Assembly: GCA_015501595.1 (NCBI GenBank)
Contig: JADNRX010000378.1
Span: 1 to 51,771 of the forward strand
Origin: Hymenopellis radicata
Lineage: Eukaryota > Basidiomycota > Agaricomycetes > Agaricales > Physalacriaceae
Length of the DNA: 51,771 nt
Direction: 5' to 3'
Both the position numbers and the translations under genes were made by a program. Below, one piece after another: positions 31,974 to 40,145 of this stretch (the first letter of the stretch is position 1; every line of letters begins with the position of its first letter). The notes beneath the pieces are model-generated. The model was not told the origin of the DNA. It was given only the letters and a program-made list of their open reading frames with translations, and made no database searches.

Positions 31974-32101
31974 ACGGAAGTATTACCGAAGTCTGAGGTA
32001 CGGACTCGGTGATGATTCCGTAAAATCCGAGAAGTTGGCGACTTTCGTCCGAGATCGGCACTTGCCGGTGGCGGTGCATGACGCGTCATTTCAATTACGA
32101 G

Positions 32102-35100
32102 TTAGGCTCCTACGTGGCTGAGACAGCTCTCCTCGTCTTCACTGCCATGACCGTGTGCGCGGTTTTCTCCGTTCTTTGTTCTCTTTCCGTACGGCTTTGC
32201 TTCGCGCCCGCTGCCACGCCCTCGGATATGCTCCGGGGCGCATGCTGGTGCTCGTCTGTGCGACGGCACCAATCCGACGACTCTACGGAACGATCCGTTC
32301 TCTTGGATCTGGAAATGCTTTTTGTCCATGCCGCCATTGAATATGCATCGGACTCGTCTCGGGAACGAGGGTGAAGAGGAACTGGAGCATGATTTCTGGG
32401 CCTTGGACTCCTGGGCCCCGACACGGTGTGTAGTTCTTGGTCGTGTCATCTCACCCTGGCCATATCCCAGATCCAGATCTCCAGAGGCTCGGCAGAGAAA
32501 GCTGATCAGGACCGCGTTCGTGGCGAGCATTCTCACGACAGGGCTCGCGTCCAACACTTTGTCCTGGCCGCGGATTGATCCCTCTTCGCCTGGAGGCGGA
32601 CCGTTCGCGACAGCACGCGCACCAATCTTCGGGGATCCGAATCCAACCGTCCGGGATCCCGTCAATAGGCCTTTTTGGCGGCGAGCGCGCGCTGTCTCCA
32701 GCTTCGCTACTTCTGGAGGATGCTCCGCACAAGAGGCTTGGTTTCCGAAGGTTTTGCCAGCGGAGACGATAGTAGTGCTGTTCCCGATGATGAGATGCGG
32801 TCTTTGGTATTGCCCCCCGATGTCTTCGTCGCGTGAGGGCATCCGGACACATAGGCTTTCGGACACGGTAGTCGACTCGCTGGTGCTGGTTGACAGGGAT
32901 ATGCGGTATGTGTCCGTTGTGTTCGCGAGTTGTTGAAATTGACTGCCTCGCAGATCAGGGACAGGGACATCCGTACCAAGCTCACGCACGACGAAATCTT
33001 CGAGACTTTGGATAATCGTTGTCGTTGCGCCTCTCGCTTTTGCCAGGACCACCGTTTTTCGCTGCGAATCTTCGGACAAGACATCTGTCGCGGCTTCTGA
33101 CAGAGTTCTCCTCGAATCGACACCGGCTGCGGAACGGGCTCGCTTTTCGAGGGCAAATGGAGAGCAGAGGAAAACTGGGGTATGGGGATTGACGGCGTGA
33201 AAGACTGCGTGTGCGTTCGTTCCGTTGGCCTTGGAATTATGGAACTGACTGGTTTTCAGATCTAGATCTTCAACTGTTCGGCTTGTAGAGTCGACTTCTA
33301 TTCCCGCATCTATGGTAAGGATATTCTCTGTTGCCGCCCTTCGGATCTCTGACGCAGCCATCAATTCACTACAGCCACCTTCGGAAACGTCGTTGGCAAT
33401 GCCGTCGAATTGAGCTTGTTTCGTGGAGTCATTTTCAGAGGACACACTCCGTGTGGTGTTGGCTTGGTGAGTCGTCGTTCGACTTCGTTGACGAGATGTT
33501 GATTTTCTCATTGTCTGCAGTTTGCTGTCACACGATTCGTCTCGCGTCAGCCCCCCAGGATCTCGTCGACGATATTTGACTGTGAGTGCCGACTGATAGT
33601 GCCCTGCGACGCCTTTGTCGCGGGAGATAACAGTCTGCCACAGACTGTACCGACGTCCCTTGAGGTATGCTCTCGTTCGTCTTCGTTGAGAGCGTCCTAA
33701 TCCGTCTTTGTCTAGCCAGTATTCCGACGTCCTACCCGACAATGGGTCCTGCGTGGGCCCCCCAGGATCGCACTGGGTAGGAGACTGCTTCGGTGGAAGC
33801 GCGAGTGCGACGAGGGTGAAACAATCCTGACCAGAATACCCTTGGTCTTGCCCCCCGGGATTGTAGCCGGGAGTTTTCCTCGACGGCAGAACTGTCGGAG
33901 ACACGAGCACGATGAAGATGGCAACCTCTTGGAAATATCTCTTGGCATGCCCCCCGACGTCTTCGTTGTGCGAGACGAGGGTTACGCGTGGACAATGAAT
34001 AACAAATTTCATGACAGAAATCGAGTCAAGTATTTGTTGTCTGTAGTTCCTTGAATAGATGTTGATTTCACCCAATGTTTGTGTGGCATTCAATGACGTG
34101 GAATATCTCGTTTGTATTGGGACTAACAACACAACCCGTACAACCTTTGACAGGCAGTAGTCTGAGTGGAGTCCTTGCAGGATTGTGGCTGTGCGGTATC
34201 TCTTCGTCTCTACCATCTCGGCGCAGATATGAATTCCTCGCTCTTCTTCTGAACGCGAATTCTTCGCGATGGAGCTCACCTTGGGCTTCAGGGACTCGAA
34301 TGCAAGTGGCGCGGACGTCGTTGGCACGGATTTTCGCTGTTGACGAGACCCGGAGGATATGGCCTGCCGGACACCTTGGAACCTACAGTTCTTTTTGCCA
34401 TTGAGCGCGAATCGGACTCGGTCTCGAGCGAAAATCGAACAGGAGACTACGCCTGTGCTGTGAACCTTGACGTTGAACTTGGGTCTTTGGTACGCGTTCG
34501 GTTGATGTGTTCTCCATTCGCAGTATTGACTGATTCTTAGATCTGAATCTTCTGGAGCGTCGACTTCCGTCCCGAGTTCCCCTAGGACCGAGTCTTCGAC
34601 GGTTTGGATATCCATCATCGTTACACCACCAAGTCCCGTTTGGCTCATCGCGATATCAGGTCCATCTTCACCTGGACGCGATTTCTCTCCGGCTTGGATG
34701 AGGAGCACACCCAATTCGACCGTGGCATCGGATCTGGGTTGCTCGAAGACTGCAATGTCAACGACGCCGATGAATTCTTGGTGTGTGTTTGCGAGACTTG
34801 TCCCCAATCCGTAAAGCTGACGCAAAGTGAGATCTAGATCTCCGAAGGCTTGGTGCTGAGAGCATGATTCTAGGATTTCAATCGACGCAGGTATAACCAT
34901 CGTTGTTGCTCTCTGTGGTTTCCCTCGGGCTACCGTCCAGTCTCTGTTGCGGATTTGGACTCTTTCGTCCGGAACCGAACCCCTTACACCAGTGCTTCTC
35001 GTTGAATCCGAGCATTCAAAACAGGCGACTCGACGCAACGTTAAGCCTTGGACAGATCCGGGCGAGATAGTCTGGAGAACACGTTGGAAACTTTTGCCTT

Positions 35101-38100
35101 GCGCGCGTGGTACGTCTATCGCTAGACATCTCTCTGACCGTCGTGTTAGCTCCCCAGGATTTATGGCATATCCTTGGGAATATTCGTGCGACCCGTTCGT
35201 TAAAGCAGGGACCACCAGGTATGCCATCGTTCGACTTCGTTGATACCATACTGATTCTGGTGTTAGCCCCCCAGGATCGCGTATGCGACGCTTAAGAGAG
35301 AGGAAGATAGGCAGCGTGGAAGGATGCTTCGTTGGAAGCACGAGCGTGATGAAGGCGGAACTATCCTGACTGGAACACTGCTGGTCCTGTCCCCCTACGC
35401 CTTCGTCGCGCGAGGCAAGGACCGTCTGTTGCAGATAGAATGCAGACTTGCTGCCCGACGATGGGGTTCGAGTTAGCCCCCCAAGATTGTGCGGGTGATG
35501 CTTCGCCGAGCGCGAGGCAAACGTGGAAGGATGTTTTGCGGGGAGCACGATGGCGACGAGGGCGGAAAGATTCCGGTCTAAACATCCCTGGTATTGCCCC
35601 CCTACGCCTTCGTCGCGTGAGGATATCCGTGCCAAATGGTTTGTGACGATAAGTAGACATCCGTCGAGTACTCGTCTTGGATGATACTGCGAGGTAATAT
35701 TTCCATGCCCGTAGCTACCGAAATATACTGCAATTTGAACCTGTTCTTCCATTGATGCAAGGGCATTGTGATGTTTGATTTCAATCCGCAACGCGAAGAA
35801 TACAACTCTCGAAACGTAATTCATCCCTTGCAGCATTGTGGCTGTGCCATTGGTCTTCTTGCTTCTGACCACCACGACGCCAAACCCGACAACTCTTTCT
35901 CTTGTATCTGGAAACGCTGTTCTCGCGTCGCGGCTTGGTTTCGACCTCGAGGACTCAAAGTCGACTGACTGGGATGGCGTTGACACGAATCTTTGTTTTA
36001 GGAGAAACCGGAGCGATATGTTCTTCGCGACGCGGTAAAATTCGTCGTCCGTGCATCCATCAAGTAGGACTAGGACTCGTTTCAGCAAGGATGATGATGA
36101 GAACGCGACGAAGGAGTTCCGGGGCTTGATCTTTTGGCTTGAGACACGGTGCGTATTCGCTTGATGTGTAGCATTCTTTCGACTCGGTCTGAAACTGCAG
36201 AACTGATCTGTCTCCAGATCCAGATCTCCGACTGCTCGACATGCAGAGCCGAATTCTGGGACTCCTTCCACTGCTTGGACACTTGCTGGATATTTCGGAA
36301 ATACGCTCCAAGGATCTGCGCGTACAGATATGAAGAGGTACGCCATCATTCGTCTTCGTTGATGGTGTACTAATCCTTCGTTTCTGTGCAGATAATATCC
36401 GAACTGAATTGCAGTAAGCATCGTGAGCAGTAGAAGTTGGAATTCTGCCAGGTGTGTGGCTGTGCTCATGCTTTCCTTCCTTCTGACCACCATGTTGTAG
36501 CCACGGATTGGTCCCCCTTCGCTTGTGGCCGAATCCTTCGCAACAAAACCTGTCTTGCTCTTTGAGGGTCCAAACCCGACCGAGAGGGATTTCGCAGATT
36601 CGGTAGGCTCCAGCTTCGCGACTTGTAGAGGACACTCATTCGCGTCGCAGCTGGACCTGAATTTGGCCCGGCTTTTGGAGGATTTTCCGACAGAGACGGC
36701 TTTAGAGTCGGCGCCGATGAAGAGATGGAAATTATGGTGAGAAATCCTTTCCTTAGCTTTGGATCCGCAGGACTGAGTGGACTGAATCCTTTTCAGATTC
36801 AGATCTTCGACTGCTCGGCGTCGAGAGCCCGATTCTCCGACTGCATTCGAGGCAGGAATAGACACCGTTCTAGCCGTAGCTCCCAGAGCTCTCGTTTGGT
36901 CTGCCGACACGTCGTTTTCCTCCCTTTGGGCCGCGAGCCTTGCACAGGATTTCTCCGTATCGCTAGACAACGATGGGCCTGGATTCCTGGAGGAGTCTGC
37001 GATGGTGGTGAAGGAGGTGGACATCAAATCGCGCCTCACTACAGTCCGAAAGAGTTCGACGTGCGTATTTCCTTGTCTCTTCTTCCAGCCTTGACCCGAG
37101 AGCAGATCTAGATCTACGACCGTTCGGCGCGGAACACCGAATTCTTTTTTGATCGCTTTCGCAGCTCTCCACGCTCTCGAGAATTTCGCTATCACCATTA
37201 CTTCGAGAATGCGGATTCGTTCTCCTTGTCCTGAACATGAACCGTCAGCGAACGTGCTCTCTGTCGTCTTCGAGCTCCGGACAACGACTTGCTGGGACGT
37301 CTTCGGCACCAATTTCCCCCAGCTGAAGGACCGCAACGACTTATCACTCGGGACGCGTTGGAAGTTTTCGTTCATAATGGCGTCTACGGACGACACTTGG
37401 ACTTGTTGTTGCAGGAGTGAGGGCAAAGAGGACATGGCGAAAGAGCTGTGAGGCTCGATGAGTCCGAGTGAGGAACGGTGCGTATTCTGTTGGCTAGTCG
37501 TTTTTTGTCCTTGTCGACAACCTACTGATATGCCTTGCCTCTTGAGCGTACTGCTCGACGACGGGTTTGGCGTTAGCCCCCCAGGATCGCACCAGTGATA
37601 TTTTGTCGGGAGCAAGATAAACATTGTAGAAGGGTGCTTGGTCTGATGAATGAGTGCAACGAAGGTGTTAACAGACTTTCTCTCTTCCAGCCCCCCGACG
37701 CCTTCGTTGCGTGAAGCGACGCGTATTTGTAGGTAGTATATGCTTAGAGACGTCTTGTGGTCGTCCAGTACTTCTTTGTATCTACGATAATGGAGATTCC
37801 GTTCCGAAAGAAATTCTTCTAAGTATCCGAATCGAATTTCAATAGGTGCCGTGAGGAATACAACTTCGGAGAAGTAAATGGTTGTTGGTAGCACTGTGGC
37901 TGTGCTACTCTCTCTCGTCTTGACCACTATCGTGTCCTCCCCGCCAACTCGTTCCTTTGCTTCTGGAAACGCTCTTTCCGCGCCAAGGCCCGCATTTGTC
38001 CTCGGGGATCCGAAGCCCGCCAGCTGGGGTGGCACCGGTACACGTTTTCGCCCGTGCAAAATGCAGGACGACATATTCTCCGGGACGCGTTGGGACCTTT

Positions 38101-39652
38101 CATTGGTGCCCCAATCAAAGACAAGTAGGACTCGTTTCGGGAAGGAGATTGAAGGGAATATGTTGGTCGAGCCGCAGAGATTGGTGTATTGAGGCGACAA
38201 AAAGTGCGTAATTCTTTGGCTCGTGAACTGAAACCTCTGACCATTTAGCAGATCTGGATCTTCAACGGCTCGGCAGAGAAAGCCGAACAGGACCGCGTCC
38301 GTGGTGAACGTAGCCAACGTTTGGTCCATCATCACGTCCACTGCCACCGTGGTTCTCCAACCTTTTGCTCGGACCACCATCGCATTGTTGCCATCAAGGT
38401 GTTCCTGTTTCCTCGGCCCCAGCTTCGTCGTGATGCACCGCGATTGTGGGCTCGAGCATTCAAGCTCTCCGAACCTCATCGTCGACGATGTTGAAAAGAG
38501 GATAGTTGGCACGAGAATACTGGCAATGGTAAAAGTGTACGTGTCGCTTGGACATGTCTTGAATCTCTGCAACTGACTGGCCTGATTTATTGTAGGATCT
38601 GCATTTTCGACCCTCCGCCTTTGCGCACGTCTCTCAGCGCCGACTCGGATCTCGTTCGTCGATACGTATACAACATTGATATGACCCTTCCATTTCTTTG
38701 TCCTACATGTCGATATTGAATCCATATCTACCTTTCGTTCTCCTACATCGTGTGACATGTCCTGAGACCCCATGAATGGTAGCCTTGGAAGATAGTAACA
38801 TTGGCTGCATCGACAACTCGGAACAAGCATCGACATCTCCGAGCACGCAAGAAGTAGGCTCCTCGGGTGCTTGTCGCGCGGTTGCATGGAAGAGCAGTGG
38901 GCTGCGTCGACCATACAATTCGATCGCGGAAACGGGTTAGGTGACGATAAAGGATGGTCTTTGCCTGAACATGTCGATCCCAGCATATCGCTGTCCTCAC
39001 GAAGTGATCTTCTGTGCGGCAGGCCGCGCCCTCGCACCGAATGACAGTGATCTGTCACCGGATAACGATTCGTTCGCGTAATGCTGGGAGGATCTTTGCC
39101 TGATGAGGCAAAGGAGGAGTTGGTATGGGATTGGAGGAGTGATTCGGAGGAGTCGAGGATGTACGGCTTTGAGATGACCGTGCCCGTAATGAAGTGTGAA
39201 GCTGGCTCCGACATCTCAGGAGATGCTGTCTCTTGAATGGACATTGTGCAGGAGGAAGAAGGATGAATGGCATTGATGGCATGTGTGATGAACTCGTCTG
39301 CCGCGCGGACTTGTAGCTGAAAGTCAGTCCAATCACGGTTTAGGGCATCAAAGCTGTCGTGACTCATGGAGAGCAGGACACTGGGAGAGGAGAGATCAAT
39401 GTCATCACTGCCCTGATGAAGGATATGAGAGGAAGACCATAGGAGTGAGTTCAGATCAAAACGTAGCTGAAGGATGTCGCGTCTTAAACCACGCGTCAAC
39501 GTAACACGTGGGGACGTGTGATCGTCAAGGTCACCGAGAGTGAGCTGTCGTCGAGTGAATGCGAGGGCACGGGAGCGAATAGAGCCATGCGATGAGGTGA
39601 CCGTGGTGTATGCAGAGAGCTGGGAGGTCATGGAAGACAAATGGTCTTTCAT
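32102..39652 (-). CDS. 2,516-residue protein of the LTR element, N-terminal domain plus repeated modules
   Basis: ATG at 39652, 58 bp inside the 5' LTR, stop at 32104. The first 170 residues look like an ordinary helical domain, possibly Gag-like (RRDILQLRFDLNSLLW, later WTDFQLQVRAADEFITHAI). The rest is built from degenerate modules. Type 1 contains (V/A)(E/G)DLDL, then an NTH(R/Q) block, R(V)xVxxxSxxVxFES, ERVxxxxxVVxR and TAT(M/V/I)L (for example around residues encoded near 38,250-37,850, 36,220-35,840 and 34,540-34,160). Type 2 contains SRDEGVGGQ, VLPTKHPST and (C/R)DPGGLT. The modules are strongly diverged from each other, yet the frame stays open for 7.5 kb. No catalytic motif is seen. 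The protein could be a giant structural product, or an open frame antisense to captured genes. Confidence 0.55.
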   Translation of the reverse strand: MKDHLSSMTSQLSAYTTVTSSHGSIRSRALAFTRRQLTLGDLDDHTSPRVTLTRGLRRDILQLRFDLNSLLWSSSHILHQGSDDIDLSSPSVLLSMSHDSFDALNRDWTDFQLQVRAADEFITHAINAIHPSSSCTMSIQETASPEMSEPASHFITGTVISKPYILDSSESLLQSHTNSSFASSGKDPPSITRTNRYPVTDHCHSVRGRGLPHRRSLREDSDMLGSTCSGKDHPLSSPNPFPRSNCMVDAAHCSSMQPRDKHPRSLLLACSEMSMLVPSCRCSQCYYLPRLPFMGSQDMSHDVGERKVDMDSISTCRTKKWKGHINVVYVSTNEIRVGAERRAQRRRVENADPTINQASQLQRFKTCPSDTYTFTIASILVPTILFSTSSTMRFGELECSSPQSRCITTKLGPRKQEHLDGNNAMVVRAKGWRTTVAVDVMMDQTLATFTTDAVLFGFLCRAVEDPDLLNGQRFQFTSQRITHFLSPQYTNLCGSTNIFPSISFPKRVLLVFDWGTNERSQRVPENMSSCILHGRKRVPVPPQLAGFGSPRTNAGLGAERAFPEAKERVGGEDTIVVKTRESSTATVLPTTIYFSEVVFLTAPIEIRFGYLEEFLSERNLHYRRYKEVLDDHKTSLSIYYLQIRVASRNEGVGGLEERKSVNTFVALIHQTKHPSTMFILLPTKYHWCDPGGLTPNPSSSSTLKRQGISVGCRQGQKTTSQQNTHRSSLGLIEPHSSFAMSSLPSLLQQQVQVSSVDAIMNENFQRVPSDKSLRSFSWGKLVPKTSQQVVVRSSKTTESTFADGSCSGQGERIRILEVMVIAKFSRAWRAAKAIKKEFGVPRRTVVDLDLLSGQGWKKRQGNTHVELFRTVVRRDLMSTSFTTIADSSRNPGPSLSSDTEKSCARLAAQREENDVSADQTRALGATARTVSIPASNAVGESGSRRRAVEDLNLKRIQSTQSCGSKAKERISHHNFHLFIGADSKAVSVGKSSKSRAKFRSSCDANECPLQVAKLEPTESAKSLSVGFGPSKSKTGFVAKDSATSEGGPIRGYNMVVRRKESMSTATHLAEFQLLLLTMLTAIQFGYYLHRNEGLVHHQRRRMMAYLFISVRADPWSVFPKYPASVQAVEGVPEFGSACRAVGDLDLETDQFCSFRPSRKNATHQANTHRVSSQKIKPRNSFVAFSSSSLLKRVLVLLDGCTDDEFYRVAKNISLRFLLKQRFVSTPSQSVDFESSRSKPSRDARTAFPDTRERVVGFGVVVVRSKKTNGTATMLQGMNYVSRVVFFALRIEIKHHNALASMEEQVQIAVYFGSYGHGNITSQYHPRRVLDGCLLIVTNHLARISSRDEGVGGQYQGCLDRNLSALVAIVLPAKHPSTFASRSAKHHPHNLGGLTRTPSSGSKSAFYLQQTVLASRDEGVGGQDQQCSSQDSSAFITLVLPTKHPSTLPIFLSLKRRIRDPGGLTPESVWYQRSRTMAYLVVPALTNGSHEYSQGYAINPGELTRRSERCLAIDVPRAQGKSFQRVLQTISPGSVQGLTLRRVACFECSDSTRSTGVRGSVPDERVQIRNRDWTVARGKPQRATTMVIPASIEILESCSQHQAFGDLDLTLRQLYGLGTSLANTHQEFIGVVDIAVFEQPRSDATVELGVLLIQAGEKSRPGEDGPDIAMSQTGLGGVTMMDIQTVEDSVLGELGTEVDAPEDSDLRISQYCEWRTHQPNAYQRPKFNVKVHSTGVVSCSIFARDRVRFALNGKKNCRFQGVRQAISSGSRQQRKSVPTTSAPLAFESLKPKVSSIAKNSRSEEERGIHICAEMVETKRYRTATILQGLHSDYCLSKVVRVVLLVPIQTRYSTSLNATQTLGEINIYSRNYRQQILDSISVMKFVIHCPRVTLVSHNEDVGGHAKRYFQEVAIFIVLVSPTVLPSRKTPGYNPGGQDQGYSGQDCFTLVALALPPKQSPTQCDPGGPTQDPLSGRTSEYWLDKDGLGRSQRRRTRAYLKGRRYSLWQTVISRDKGVAGHYQSALTVKYRRRDPGGLTRDESCDSKLQTMRKSTSRQRSRTTTHQANTTRSVSSENDSTKQAQFDGIANDVSEGGCSELMAASEIRRAATENILTIDAGIEVDSTSRTVEDLDLKTSQFHNSKANGTNAHAVFHAVNPHTPVFLCSPFALEKRARSAAGVDSRRTLSEAATDVLSEDSQRKTVVLAKARGATTTIIQSLEDFVVRELGTDVPVPDLRGSQFQQLANTTDTYRISLSTSTSESTTVSESLCVRMPSRDEDIGGQYQRPHLIIGNSTTIVSAGKTFGNQASCAEHPPEVAKLETARARRQKGLLTGSRTVGFGSPKIGARAVANGPPPGEEGSIRGQDKVLDASPVVRMLATNAVLISFLCRASGDLDLGYGQGEMTRPRTTHRVGAQESKAQKSCSSSSSPSFPRRVRCIFNGGMDKKHFQIQENGSFRRVVGLVPSHRRAPACAPEHIRGRGSGREAKPYGKRTKNGENRAHGHGSEDEESCLSHVGA
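32426..38595 (+). other. Series of fungal-intron-like segments antisense to the LTR element
   Basis: On the plus strand at least 13 segments have a GT donor, a CTRAY/CTGAC-like branch point and YAG acceptor at 43-69 nt, the size of this genome's real introns: 32426-32470, 32906-32953, 33211-33259, 33315-33357, 33467-33520, 33665-33715, 34490-34540, 34781-34831, 35220-35267, 36149-36217, 36338-36391, 38204-38251 and 38537-38595. Donors are mostly GTGCGT, GTATGY or GTACGY. Acceptors recur before ATC(T/C)(A/G)GATCT or CCCCCCAGGATC. The recurrence follows the repeated modules. They may mark a tandem family of intron-containing host exons carried in antisense orientation. No plus-strand protein family is recognised. 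Confidence 0.45.
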
Positions 39653-39688
39653 GATCGGGAGGAACGATGAGAATGGAATACACGGGGA

Positions 39689-39706
39689 CGATTCCCAATG
39701 TGTCCA
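39689..39706 (-). other. Candidate primer-binding site
   Basis: Four bases (AAGG) inside the 5' LTR the minus strand reads TGGACACATTGGGAATCG. A leading TGG fits the CCA end of a tRNA, but I cannot name the tRNA. Confidence 0.4.
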
Positions 39707-39710
39707 CCTT

Positions 39711-40145
39711 TGTAAGGCGTGATTCGAGTAGTCGCCTCACTGCTGGGTAGCGTCCGACAGGCGTATTCCACAGGGAGTACAAAGGTGTCCGCGTTCGCGG
39801 AAATAAGCGTAAGAAGCCGAGAAATGAAGAGAAATGAGAAATACCGGTATAGGGCCGGAACCTGTAGCTGTTGTTACTGCTGTTCCGTACAAGACGGTAG
39901 GGTCCACTCAAGGTGGATGGGATCTCCTATTTCCCGCCAATGCACAAGGCAAGTGGGGGAATGATGGGAGTAAAAGAGTGAGTGTATTGCAATGAGGTGC
40001 GCGCATGTACAGGACCGGTCACGTGATGGTAAGATCACGTGACCAAACTACGAAATATGTTACGACCAACTAAATAAGTATCCTACAATGAGAATCAGAT
40101 CTTTAATGCATGAAACGAGGTAGAAATCACGAATTCCATCTTACA
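39711..40145 (-). repeat. Right (5') LTR
   Basis: 435 bp and, by base-by-base reading, the same sequence as the left LTR. It should hold the promoter for the minus-strand transcript. Followed by the target duplication GACGG. Confidence 0.95.
40017..40044. promoter_or_regulatory. E-box palindrome pair inside the LTR
   Basis: GGTCACGTGAT (40017-40027) and ATCACGTGACC (40034-40044) form an 11-bp inverted repeat with a 6-nt spacer, and each arm contains CACGTG. The same structure is at 31835-31862 in the other LTR. CACGTG is the classic bHLH (Pho4/Cbf1/SREBP-like) site, so a regulated LTR promoter is plausible. This is inference. Confidence 0.6.

Larger units (their letters stand above)
31529..40145 (-). 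mobile_element. Young LTR retroelement lacking recognisable pol
   Basis: Two 435-bp direct repeats (31529-31963 and 39711-40145) that I read as identical. Each begins TGTAAG and ends CTTACA. The flanking 5-bp duplication GACGG is exact (31524-31528 and 40146-40150), and deleting the element restores the satellite unit in phase. Orientation is minus: a G6 purine tract (AGGGGGGCTC) abuts the left LTR, and a TGG-containing primer-site candidate lies 4 nt inside the right LTR. The 7.7-kb interior has one 2,516-codon frame and no visible reverse transcriptase, RNase H, integrase, aspartic protease or CCHC knuckle in any frame. It is therefore non-autonomous by inspection, like a LARD/TR-GAG-type element, yet evidently recently mobile. 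Confidence 0.92.

Noticed and set aside
32430..33156. DPNPTVRD-containing plus-strand ORF (204 codons) as a stand-alone gene
   Set aside because: It crosses one of the intron-like segments, and similar frames in the sister modules are interrupted by stops, so it cannot be called as an intact gene. The module signal is reported as a finding instead.
31529..40145. Plus-strand orientation for the LTR element
   Set aside because: There is no TGG primer site after the left LTR and no purine tract before the right LTR. The G6 tract and the long frame both fit the minus orientation.
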